Made by a program: the position numbers and the translations under genes. Under the pieces are notes generated by a model. The model had not been told where the DNA came from and did no database searches. It saw only the letters and a program-made list of their open reading frames with translations. Shown one piece after another: positions 16,198-24,098 of a DNA stretch of 52,452 nt (positions within the stretch are counted from its first letter, which is position 1; each line of letters begins with the position of its first letter). The DNA comes from Synergistaceae bacterium (GTDB lineage Bacteria > Synergistota > Synergistia > Synergistales > Aminobacteriaceae): assembly GCA_031267575.1 (NCBI GenBank), contig JAIRYN010000040.1:1-52452 (forward strand). Reading direction: 5' to 3'.

Positions 16198-17340
16198 ATG
16201 GAAGCCACAAAAACTTTAACCGTCAGGCTATCGGGAAACGAATACGACATCCTAATCGGAGACGGGCTACTGAAAAGTCTCGGAGACCTTTTGAAAAGCC
16301 GGTGCGCGAAAGCGATCGGCGGTTCCGTTTCGGTGGTCACGGACGAGAACGTCTGGGCGCTTTACCGCGAGCCCTTTTCCCTCTCGCTGACCGAGGCCGG
16401 GATAGCCTTTCACGTCACGGTTCTACCCGCCGGCGAGGGGAGCAAATCTCCGCATGGGCTCTCCCTCCTGTACGACGCTTTCGCGAGACAGGGCATGACC
16501 CGGTCACAACTTGTCGTCGTCTTCGGCGGTGGCGTCCCCGGCGACTTGGGCGGGTTTGCGGCCGCCACATGGATGCGCGGCGTCGGCTTCGTCCAAGTCC
16601 CCACCACGCTCATCGCCCAGGTAGACTCCAGCGTGGGAGGAAAGACCGCCATTGACCTGCCCCAGGGTAAAAACCTCGTCGGCGCGTTCCACCAGCCAAA
16701 ACTCGTCGTCATCGACCCCCTCACCCTGCAAACCTTACCCGAACGCGAGGAGAAAAGCGGCGCGGCGGAGGTCATCAAATATGGTGCGATCCGTTCCCTC
16801 TCCCTGTTTGAATCCCTCGGCGTGGGAGGCAAACCCGGAGACCCCGACGTCATCCACGAATGTTGCCGTGTCAAAAGCGAAATCGTGGAACGCGACGAGC
16901 GCGACTTCGGGGAACGGATGCTGCTCAACTTCGGACATACTTTCGGACACGCCATAGAGAAGGAAACCGGCTTCGAGCGATACCGCCACGGAGAAGCCGT
17001 CGCCTTCGGCATGACCCTGGCGGCGGCGATAGGGGAAAAAATGGGACTCACCGAGCCCGGCTCCGTGAACGCTCTGAGACGCGTCTTGAATTTGCACGGG
17101 CTCGACGCGGATTTAAACATTCAAGCTCAGGGGGACGGAGCACGTTCAGCCAGAAGCGACTTTACTGGCCTCCCTGAAACCCCTGGCTCCGGCGATCCCC
17201 TCGCCCTGCTCCCCGCCCTGGCGGCAGACAAAAAAAGCCTCGGCAGCGGGATACAAATGGTTTTTCTGCGCCGCATCGGCGAGGCGTTCGTGCGCCACAC
17301 GACACTACCCGAACTCGAAGCGGCGTTAAAGGCCCTATGA
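16198..17340 (+). CDS. aroB: 3-dehydroquinate synthase
   Basis: Second step of the shikimate pathway, DAHP to 3-dehydroquinate, NAD- and metal-dependent. The ATG at 16198 is chosen because GAGAGG lies seven bases before it; the frame is open back to 16108 but without homology. Family blocks: 'GGGVPGDLGGFAAATWMRG' (the usual VVGD is VPGD here), 'PTTLIAQVDSSVGGKTAID', 'LVGAFHQPKLVVIDP', 'AAEVIKYGAIRS', and 'FGHTFGHAIE' with metal-ligand His. Length 380 residues, a little long, with an insert at about 310-335. It is the first gene of the tightly packed aro operon. Confidence 0.95.
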   Translation: MEATKTLTVRLSGNEYDILIGDGLLKSLGDLLKSRCAKAIGGSVSVVTDENVWALYREPFSLSLTEAGIAFHVTVLPAGEGSKSPHGLSLLYDAFARQGMTRSQLVVVFGGGVPGDLGGFAAATWMRGVGFVQVPTTLIAQVDSSVGGKTAIDLPQGKNLVGAFHQPKLVVIDPLTLQTLPEREEKSGAAEVIKYGAIRSLSLFESLGVGGKPGDPDVIHECCRVKSEIVERDERDFGERMLLNFGHTFGHAIEKETGFERYRHGEAVAFGMTLAAAIGEKMGLTEPGSVNALRRVLNLHGLDADLNIQAQGDGARSARSDFTGLPETPGSGDPLALLPALAADKKSLGSGIQMVFLRRIGEAFVRHTTLPELEAALKAL

Positions 17341-17358
17341 GAATGATCTGAGAGTGAT

Positions 17359-18732
17359 ATGAGAATGAACGGATCGAATGTTATGAGCGACGCCGATACG
17401 AACCACACGAAAAACGTGAAGATCATCGACCGCTTTCCCAAGGGTGTCATCACACCCCCGCCGTCCAAGAGCCTGTCCCATCGCGCGCTGATCTGCGCGG
17501 CCCTGGCGGACGGTGAGAGCCTGATCGAAAACTTCGAGGGGTCCGAGGACCTCGACGCTACCCTTAAAGGTCTCGAAGTGCTGCGGGGAGCGCAGTTTCT
17601 CCCGAAAAATGACGGAGTTCGAGTCACTGTTGCAGGTCTTCCTGTGGAACATGATGGCGTCCGTGTCGTGGACTGCGGCGAGTCGGGATCGACCTTGCGA
17701 TTTCTGCTGCCCGTCGCCCTGCTGGATGGGTTCCGTACTGTCTTTCGGGGAAGTGGAAGGCTCCTACAACGACCTCTGGACATTTACGAAAAAATTTTTA
17801 CCGGCGCCGGAGCGCTCTTTGTACGAGAACCGGGTCAGGTGATAATTCAGGGGTCCAGGACCCAGGGGCCTCAGACTCAAGGGCCGTGGCCTCGCGAGTC
17901 CTTGGATTTAAGGAAAATTCTGCTGCCTGGCGACGTGAGTTCTCAGTTTATCTCCGGCTTGCTGCTGGCATTGCCGGTTTTTGGTCAATTCGGACAGGAC
18001 AGCGAGGTCCGTCTTTCGACGCCCCTAGAGTCACGGGGGTACGTGGACCTGACGATAGACGTCATGAGGCGTTTCGGCGTGAAAGTGGAAGAAGCGGAGA
18101 CGGAAACGGGAAACTCCCTTTATTTCGTCCGCGGAGGACAACGTTATCACCCCACCCGTTATGGAGTCGAGGCGGACTACTCCCAGGCGGCGTTCTTCCT
18201 GGTCGCGGCGGCACTGAGCTCGGACGTGACGGTGGCCAGTTTGAACCCCGAAAGTCTTCAAGGCGACAAAGCCATTTTGACGGCCTTAAAAGAAGCGGGC
18301 GCGGAGGTTTTGTGGCGCGACGGCAAGACGTCGGTGTCCTCAGCCCGCCTCTCGGCTATCACGTTCGACGCTCGGGACACGCCAGATCTGGTACCTCCTG
18401 TGGCGGCACTCTGTTGTTTTTGTGAAGGCACGAGTCATATCGTGGGCGCGGGGCGACTAAGGCTAAAGGAAAGCGACAGGTTAAGCGCGCTGGCGGCCGA
18501 ACTGAAAAAGCTGGGCGCCCAGGTGACGGAGGCCGAGGACTCCCTGTCCATCACGGGAACCCGTCTAAAGGGCGGAAAGGTCGACGCCTGGGGTGACCAC
18601 CGTATAGCGATGGCCCTGGCGGTGACCGCGATCCGCTGCAACGGCCAGGTATGCCTTTCGGGCTGGCGGAGTGTGAAGAAATCTTATCCAAACTTTTGGC
18701 GTGATTTCGAGCAGGTTGCGAAAATATCATGA
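17359..18732 (+). CDS. aroA: EPSP synthase
   Basis: 3-phosphoshikimate 1-carboxyvinyltransferase, the step before chorismate synthase. 'TPPPSKSLSHRALI' binds phosphoenolpyruvate and shikimate-3-phosphate; 'DCGESGSTLRFLLPVALL', 'RLKESDRLSALAAELKKLG' and 'WGDHRIAMALAV' are also present. Length of 457 residues is slightly above the norm because of a 15-20 residue N-terminal extension and a low-complexity QGS/TQGP insert at about 155-170. The start is uncertain among closely spaced ATGs at 17359, 17365 and 17383, in a stretch with repeated GAGAATG-like units. Its stop overlaps aroC by ATGA. Confidence 0.95.
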   Translation: MRMNGSNVMSDADTNHTKNVKIIDRFPKGVITPPPSKSLSHRALICAALADGESLIENFEGSEDLDATLKGLEVLRGAQFLPKNDGVRVTVAGLPVEHDGVRVVDCGESGSTLRFLLPVALLDGFRTVFRGSGRLLQRPLDIYEKIFTGAGALFVREPGQVIIQGSRTQGPQTQGPWPRESLDLRKILLPGDVSSQFISGLLLALPVFGQFGQDSEVRLSTPLESRGYVDLTIDVMRRFGVKVEEAETETGNSLYFVRGGQRYHPTRYGVEADYSQAAFFLVAAALSSDVTVASLNPESLQGDKAILTALKEAGAEVLWRDGKTSVSSARLSAITFDARDTPDLVPPVAALCCFCEGTSHIVGAGRLRLKESDRLSALAAELKKLGAQVTEAEDSLSITGTRLKGGKVDAWGDHRIAMALAVTAIRCNGQVCLSGWRSVKKSYPNFWRDFEQVAKIS

Positions 18733-19814
18733 ATGTCTGGGGCAACAGGGTCAAGCTGTCCATTTTCGGCGAATCTCATGGGAAATCCGTCGGCATCGTG
18801 ATCGACGGGCTTCCTCCTGGTGAGGCCGTCGATCTGGGCGAGGTCGCGCGCGAAATGCGTCGACGCGCCCCCGGCAGAAACGCGCTCTCCTCCGGAAGGC
18901 AGGAGGAAGACTCCGTTGAGATTCTCAGCGGGCTCTATAAAGGGAGGACAACCGGTTTTCCGGTCTGTGGTGTGATTTACAACAAAGACGCGCGGTCGCG
19001 GGATTACGACTCAAAGCTGCGGCCTGGCCACGCGGATTGGACGGCGCTTCTGAAATACGGCGGGCACGCCGATATGCGAGGTGGAGGGCATTTTTCCGGC
19101 AGACTGACCGCGCCCCTTTGTTTTGCTGGGAGCCTGGCGAAGCAAATTTTGTCGAGGCGAGGCATCAAGGCTTACGCCCGCGTCGATGTCATCGGCAGAG
19201 TGATAGAACCCGAAGTGCCTGTCTCCTCTGAGGAATACCGCGCCGTTTCCTTCAGAGAATTTCCCTCGTCGCCTTCTGCGGAAGAAGCGATGAAAGCAGA
19301 GATCGAAAAAGCGCTCAAGGAGGGCGATTCCGTGGGCGGCGTCGTGGCGGCTGCCGCGTTTGGACTGCCCGGCGGACTGGGGGAACCTTTTTTCGGATCG
19401 ATGGAGAGCGCGATCGCTTCCCTGCTTTTTTCCATACCGGCCGTAAAGGGCGTGGAGTTCGGCGACGGTTTCCGCCTCGCCCTCATGCGCGGCAGCGAGG
19501 CCAACGACGCCCTTTATATTGGCAATCCAGAAAATCCGGAAAACGGGAGCATCCGGGCGCGAACAAACCACAATGGCGGAATTTTAGGCGGGATCACGAA
19601 CGGTATGCCCCTCTTGGTGAGAGCGGCAATCAAGCCAACGCCCTCCATCTCGCGGCCTCAAGAAACGGTGGATGGCGAGACGAAGCGGGAAACAATTCTT
19701 CGCGTCTCCGGCAGGCACGACCCCTGCGTCGTTCCCCGCGCCGTGCCCGTGGTGGAATCGTGTCTCGCCTTTTGCGTTCTCGATGGTCTGATGACATGCG
19801 GAGCGCCTCTATGA
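18729..19814 (+). CDS. aroC: Chorismate synthase
   Basis: Converts EPSP to chorismate with reduced FMN. Starts 'MNVWGNRVKLSIFGESHGKS', with the family signature 'GESHG' and its His. Further family parts are 'RRAPGRNALSSGRQEED', 'RPGHADW', 'GGGHFSGRLTAPLCFAG' and 'NHNGGILGGITNGMPL'. The 361-residue length is normal. Four-base ATGA overlaps with both aroA and aroKE point to translational coupling. Confidence 0.96.
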   Translation: MNVWGNRVKLSIFGESHGKSVGIVIDGLPPGEAVDLGEVAREMRRRAPGRNALSSGRQEEDSVEILSGLYKGRTTGFPVCGVIYNKDARSRDYDSKLRPGHADWTALLKYGGHADMRGGGHFSGRLTAPLCFAGSLAKQILSRRGIKAYARVDVIGRVIEPEVPVSSEEYRAVSFREFPSSPSAEEAMKAEIEKALKEGDSVGGVVAAAAFGLPGGLGEPFFGSMESAIASLLFSIPAVKGVEFGDGFRLALMRGSEANDALYIGNPENPENGSIRARTNHNGGILGGITNGMPLLVRAAIKPTPSISRPQETVDGETKRETILRVSGRHDPCVVPRAVPVVESCLAFCVLDGLMTCGAPL

Positions 19815-21193
19815 TCAGGCTGGTCGCCTTGATCGGCCTCTCCGGCAGTGGCAAATCCAGCCTCGGCCAGGCTCTCGCGGAGCGCTTCTCCATGCCCTTC
19901 CTGGATACGGACCTTCTCGTGGAGGAGCGGGCGGGAATGCCCATACGGCGTATTTTCGAGCTGCGCGGTGAGGAATTTTTCCGCGACCTGGAAACGCGTG
20001 TGGTGAGGGAAATTGCCGAGAGGCCGGCCATCATCGCCACCGGAGGCGGGGTCGTTCTGAGGCAAGAAAACATCCAGGCTCTGCGGCAAAACGGGTTTGT
20101 CATTTTCCTGGACCGCCCTGTGGAACGCATCCTAGAGAACGTGCGTTATGACAAGAGCCGCCCCCTCCTGAGTTCTCCCGAAAAGCTACGCGAGATGGAA
20201 CAGGAGAGGCGCGCTCTTTATCAGGAAGCCGCACACGCGACGTTGCGAAACAACGCCGACCTGGAGGAAGGCGTTGATAAGCTGGTGGAACTGGCGGCGG
20301 ATGTCCTAATCGAAGCGCCTTCGAGCGGCTATTCCGTCATTGGGTACCCCATTGAGCATACGCTTTCCCCGGTCATTCACGGGACGATTTTCGATGCCAT
20401 AGGCATAAGCATAAGCTCCTCCTATTCAGCCATTCGGGTCCCACGGGGCGCTCTTCGTAGTTTCACGGAAAAGGCACGTGTCTCCGGGCTGCGGGGCTTC
20501 AATGTGACGTTGCCCCATAAGAGGGATATCATCCCTTTTTTGGATGCGGTGGACGATGAAGCCCGACTTTGCGGCGCTGTTAACACTGTTGTTGTCGACG
20601 GTGGCCGGCTTTCGGGATTCAACACCGACATGGAGGGGCTTTTGGCGTCGCTGCGGGACAACGGTCACGAGTATCGAAACCGCAACGTCGTGATCTTGGG
20701 GGCCGGCGGCGCTTCTCGGGGCGTGGTTTTCAAGGCCGCTCTGGAAAAAGCCGCTAAAATTGTCATTCTGAGCCGGCGCCGGGAGAAAGCGGAGGAAATC
20801 GCGTCGGAAGTCGAGAGGGCTGTCGCTGGCTGTCACGTCCGGGCTTGTCGCCTGTTGCCGGACGCCTTGGCCGAAGCCGCCGGTGAGGCCGACATTCTGA
20901 TCAACGCTACTCCTATGGGCATGATCGGTATTGGAGAGGATTTTTCCTCGTTGGAGTTCCTGCGCAGCCTTCCGCGCGACGCCTTGGTCTGCGACCTGGT
21001 TTACGACCCACCCCTCACCAACCTCCTGCGCGAGGCGTGGGCTTTGGGGCACGCCGTGCAAAACGGGCTGGGGATGCTCGTTCATCAAGCTATTCTGGCG
21101 GATGAGCTTTTTTTAGGGCGGCAACTGGATAGATCTTCTTTATATCAAACCGTTTACACAAAATTATCGAATGAGGGACTGACACAACAATGA
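19811..21193 (+). CDS. aroKE: Shikimate kinase - shikimate dehydrogenase fusion
   Basis: One 460-residue chain with two enzymes. Residues 1-165 are shikimate kinase: P-loop 'GLSGSGKSS' at 9-17, Asp in 'LDTDLLVEERAG', 'GGGVVLR' and the lid 'KSRPLLSS'. Residues about 175-460 are shikimate dehydrogenase: 'VIGYPIEHTLSPVIHG', catalytic Lys in 'GFNVTLPHKRD', Asp in 'GFNTDMEG', NADP loop 'ILGAGGASRG' and 'LINATPMGM'. There is no stop or restart between them. The start is the ATG in the ATGA overlap with aroC. The order in the chain (AroK then AroE) is reversed relative to the reactions. Confidence 0.94.
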   Translation: MIRLVALIGLSGSGKSSLGQALAERFSMPFLDTDLLVEERAGMPIRRIFELRGEEFFRDLETRVVREIAERPAIIATGGGVVLRQENIQALRQNGFVIFLDRPVERILENVRYDKSRPLLSSPEKLREMEQERRALYQEAAHATLRNNADLEEGVDKLVELAADVLIEAPSSGYSVIGYPIEHTLSPVIHGTIFDAIGISISSSYSAIRVPRGALRSFTEKARVSGLRGFNVTLPHKRDIIPFLDAVDDEARLCGAVNTVVVDGGRLSGFNTDMEGLLASLRDNGHEYRNRNVVILGAGGASRGVVFKAALEKAAKIVILSRRREKAEEIASEVERAVAGCHVRACRLLPDALAEAAGEADILINATPMGMIGIGEDFSSLEFLRSLPRDALVCDLVYDPPLTNLLREAWALGHAVQNGLGMLVHQAILADELFLGRQLDRSSLYQTVYTKLSNEGLTQQ

Positions 21194-22200
21194 TCGTCAT
21201 ACTGAAACCGGACGTCACGAAAGAGCAGATTGACGCCATCAAGAATGAAATGATTCAAAAAAACCTGATCGTTCAAGAAATACAGGGGGAGACGACGTAC
21301 ATGCTCGGCCTTGCCGGAAACACGGCAGTGCTCTCGACCGAGGACCTCACGCGTCGGGACGGCATAGAGCGCGTCATGAAAGTGTCCGAGCCCTACAAGC
21401 TCGCCAGCCGGCGCTTTCACCCCCAGGACACCACGGTGGATTTTCCCAGAGGCCAGAAGATCGGAAGCGGAGTCCTGGCGGTGATTGCCGGGCCTTGTTC
21501 GGTCGAAAGCGAGGAACAAATTCTCTCCATAGCCAGAGAAGTAAAACTTTCTGGGGCAAGTTTTCTCAGAGGAGGGGCGTTCAAGCCGCGGAGTTCACCT
21601 TACGCTTTTCAGGGCCTGGGTCTAGACGGTCTGGATCTTCTGAAGATAGCCCGCGAAAAAACAGGACTCCCGATCGTAAGTGAGATTATGTCGCAGGAAT
21701 ACTGTGAGGTGTTTGCCAGGGATGTGGACGTCATACAGATCGGCGCGCGAAATATGCAGAATTTCCCGCTGCTCCGAGAGATGGGAAACACCGGAAAACC
21801 GATTCTCCTGAAGCGAGGACCGTCCTCCACGCTCGACGAGATGTTGCAGGCCGCGGATTATGTGCTGGCTGGCGGCAAAAGTCAGGTCATCCTCTGCGAG
21901 CGGGGTATCCGTACCTTCGAAACGGCGACCCGGAACACCCTGGATATCTCGGCTGTGCCCGTGCTCAAGAAACGGTCGCACCTTCCGGTGGTGGTGGATC
22001 CTTCTCACGGAACGGGACACTGGGATTTGGTCTTGCCCATGGCAATGGCCGCCATCGCCGCGGGGGCGGATGGTTTGATGATCGAGGTGCACAACCGGCC
22101 GGAGAAAGCGCTTTGTGACGGGCAACAGTCCATAACGCCCTTCCTCTTCGACCGGTTGATGCGGAAAGCGAAAAAGTTACACGCGGTAATGGCAGCTTAA
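21190..22200 (+). CDS. aroF: 3-deoxy-7-phosphoheptulonate (DAHP) synthase
   Basis: First enzyme of the pathway, joining phosphoenolpyruvate and erythrose-4-phosphate. The 336-residue protein has an N-terminal ferredoxin-like regulatory domain (1-70, '[18 protein letters not shown]') and a barrel of the I-beta type, the arrangement known from Thermotoga, where tyrosine acts through the N-terminal domain. Core motifs: '[11 protein letters not shown]', '[17 protein letters not shown]', '[14 protein letters not shown]', 'LLKRGPSST', 'DPSHGTGH'. It starts in an ATGA overlap with aroKE. Feedback control by an aromatic amino acid is likely from the domain; which one cannot be told. Confidence 0.95.
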   Translation: MIVILKPDVTKEQIDAIKNEMIQKNLIVQEIQGETTYMLGLAGNTAVLSTEDLTRRDGIERVMKVSEPYKLASRRFHPQDTTVDFPRGQKIGSGVLAVIAGPCSVESEEQILSIAREVKLSGASFLRGGAFKPRSSPYAFQGLGLDGLDLLKIAREKTGLPIVSEIMSQEYCEVFARDVDVIQIGARNMQNFPLLREMGNTGKPILLKRGPSSTLDEMLQAADYVLAGGKSQVILCERGIRTFETATRNTLDISAVPVLKKRSHLPVVVDPSHGTGHWDLVLPMAMAAIAAGADGLMIEVHNRPEKALCDGQQSITPFLFDRLMRKAKKLHAVMAA

Positions 22201-22207
22201 CAGGATT

Positions 22208-22253
22208 CTCAAGGGTCTTGGACCCTTGAGCGGGGTTTGGGGCAGAGCCCCAA
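22208..22253. repeat. Paired hairpins between aroF and pheA
   Basis: Two adjacent inverted repeats: CTCAAGGGTC-TTG-GACCCTTGAG (10-bp stem, 22208-22230) and TTGGGGC-AGA-GCCCCAA (7-bp stem, 22237-22253). No T tract follows, so this is probably not a terminator. The sequence style resembles REP-like dispersed intergenic palindromes, and transcription must cross it to reach pheA. Confidence 0.75.
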
Positions 22254-22277
22254 GCAGTTACGGAGGAGAGAGATAGA

Positions 22278-23408
22278 ATGAACGGCAACGCAAAACTGAA
22301 TGCTTTACGCGAACGAATCGACGAGATCGACAGGCAGTTGGTTCCTCTTTTCGAGGAACGAATGGGCGTTTCTCTCGAAATAGCGGAAGTGAAGGTCGAA
22401 AACAACGCGCCCATTCAAGACGAGGCCCGCGAGCGGGAAGTGGTGGAGCACGCCCTCGCTCTGGCGAATCACGAGCTGAAAAGCGAGGTTTCCCTGTTGA
22501 TGCGATCCATTATCGCCCTCTCGCGGACGCATCAGCGCGCCAAAATATTCCACGGCGAAACACCGATGTTGCCCCCGGCCCGTGAGCTCATCCGCGAAAA
22601 CGTCACCTGCGCTTTTCAGGGTGTGCCTGGAGCTTGGAGCGAACAGGCGTCGATCAAACTCTTTCCAGACGCTTCGCGCCTGCCAGTGGAGTTCTTCGAG
22701 GACGTTTTTCTCGCGGTGAAGGAAAACAGGGTTCATTACGGCGTTGTGGCCATCGAGAACTCCCAAACGGGAGCCATTGGGGAGACCTACGACTTGTTGC
22801 GCAAATACGGCTGTTTCATCGTGGGGCGCACGTGGGTAGATATCCGGCAATGTCTGCTCGCTTCAGCCGGCACAGCATTGAGCGATATCCGCGAGGTCCT
22901 TTCTCATTCCGAAGGCTTCAAGCAATGCGCTCGTTTCCTGCGCGGCCGGTCCTGGGACCTGACCGCCTCACGGAACACCGCCGTTGCCGCGAAGACGATC
23001 GCTCAGGAGAAGGGCGGCAACGGTAGGAGAGCCGCGATAGGATCCCGGCGGGCGGCCGAACTGAACGGCCTGGAAGTGCTCGTACCCGACATCATGGATT
23101 CCACGGACAATCGGACGTCTTTTGTGGTGATCGCCACAGCTCCGGAATATGACGAGACTTCCAATCTGGTCTCCGTTACATTCTCCACGGAACATCGAGC
23201 GGGGGCTCTTTGCGAGGCCTTGATGCCTTTCATGGCGCAGGGCATCAACTTGGTGCGGATAGAGTCCCGCCCTGCGTCGGGCGGTAGTTATCGTTTCTTC
23301 GTGGAACTCGACGGCAATATCCTGGATCCCGGCATTTTATCGACCTTGAAACAGGCGTCTGCCGCCTGCCAGTATTTCGAGGTCATCGGCTGCTACAAAA
23401 ACACATAA
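22278..23408 (+). CDS. pheA: Chorismate mutase - prephenate dehydratase (P-protein)
   Basis: Turns chorismate into phenylpyruvate for phenylalanine. Residues 1-90 are an AroQ-type chorismate mutase ('LNALRERIDEIDRQLVPLFE', 'IIALSRTHQR'). Residues about 110-285 are the dehydratase ('CAFQGVPGAWSEQA', 'YGVVAIENSQTGAIGETYDL', 'DNRTSFVVIA', where TSF replaces the usual TRF). Residues about 300-376 form an ACT domain with 'GALCEALMPF' and 'RIESRPASGG', the phenylalanine-binding motifs. GGAGGAGAG precedes the ATG. No prephenate dehydrogenase gene is in the operon, so tyrosine synthesis must be completed elsewhere if it occurs. Confidence 0.95.
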   Translation: MNGNAKLNALRERIDEIDRQLVPLFEERMGVSLEIAEVKVENNAPIQDEAREREVVEHALALANHELKSEVSLLMRSIIALSRTHQRAKIFHGETPMLPPARELIRENVTCAFQGVPGAWSEQASIKLFPDASRLPVEFFEDVFLAVKENRVHYGVVAIENSQTGAIGETYDLLRKYGCFIVGRTWVDIRQCLLASAGTALSDIREVLSHSEGFKQCARFLRGRSWDLTASRNTAVAAKTIAQEKGGNGRRAAIGSRRAAELNGLEVLVPDIMDSTDNRTSFVVIATAPEYDETSNLVSVTFSTEHRAGALCEALMPFMAQGINLVRIESRPASGGSYRFFVELDGNILDPGILSTLKQASAACQYFEVIGCYKNT

Positions 23409-23432
23409 AAAGGAGCGAAAAAGGAGCGAAAG

Positions 23433-23855
23433 ATGAAGAAAATCATCGTCGTCAATGGCCCAAACATGAACCTGCTCGGCGTGAGGGAACCCGACCGATA
23501 CGGAAGCGAGACTTTGGAGAGCGTCAACGAGCGGATAGCGGAGGAAGCAACGAAACTTGGCGTAGAGTGTGAATTCTTCCAGAGCAATTCCGAGGGTGAA
23601 CTTGTCTCCGTTATTCAAAAGGCCGCCCGCGCGGATGGGGTCATTCTCAACGCCGCCGCCTACACCCATTACAGCATAGCCATCCGGGACGCCATCGCGG
23701 CGATCGCGCCACCGGTGGTGGAGGTGCACCTCTCGAACGTCCACGCCAGGGAAGCGTTTCGCCACGTTTCAGTCATCGCCCCGGTCTGCCGGGGCGTTAT
23801 CGCCGGATTCGGCGCGAAGGGCTATATTCTCGCCCTGCACGCTCTCGCTGGCTGA
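23433..23855 (+). CDS. aroQ: 3-dehydroquinate dehydratase, type II
   Basis: Dehydrates 3-dehydroquinate to 3-dehydroshikimate. '[19 protein letters not shown]' with the lid Tyr, '[11 protein letters not shown]', '[16 protein letters not shown]' with catalytic His-Tyr, '[11 protein letters not shown]' and 'GFGAKGY' are all standard. Length of 140 residues is typical. The ribosome binding site is doubled by an 11-bp tandem repeat (AAAAAGGAGCG twice). With aroB, aroA, aroC, aroKE and aroF this completes all seven activities from DAHP to chorismate in one operon. Confidence 0.96.
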   Translation: MKKIIVVNGPNMNLLGVREPDRYGSETLESVNERIAEEATKLGVECEFFQSNSEGELVSVIQKAARADGVILNAAAYTHYSIAIRDAIAAIAPPVVEVHLSNVHAREAFRHVSVIAPVCRGVIAGFGAKGYILALHALAG

Positions 23856-24098
23856 GGAGCCAACTTAAATTTTAAATTTATAACAACCACGCAAGCGCAC
23901 GCAAGCGAACTCAACGCAGAGCCCGTTTGATGAAGAAACTAGGTGAAGAAACTAAACGTAGGTGAAGAAACTAAACGATTGATGAAAACACTCGGCGATC
24001 AACATGACTCATTCCTCGCCGGTCATCTGCCGATCCCACAGCTCCTTCATCACCGGTTCTCTGCTTATCTGCCTAAAACGGCCTCGCTAGCCCTCGTA

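Noticed and set aside
23990-24070. A short minus-strand frame reading MKELWDRQMTGEE after the first chemoreceptor
   Set aside because: Only about 25 open codons, no ribosome binding site and no family I can name.
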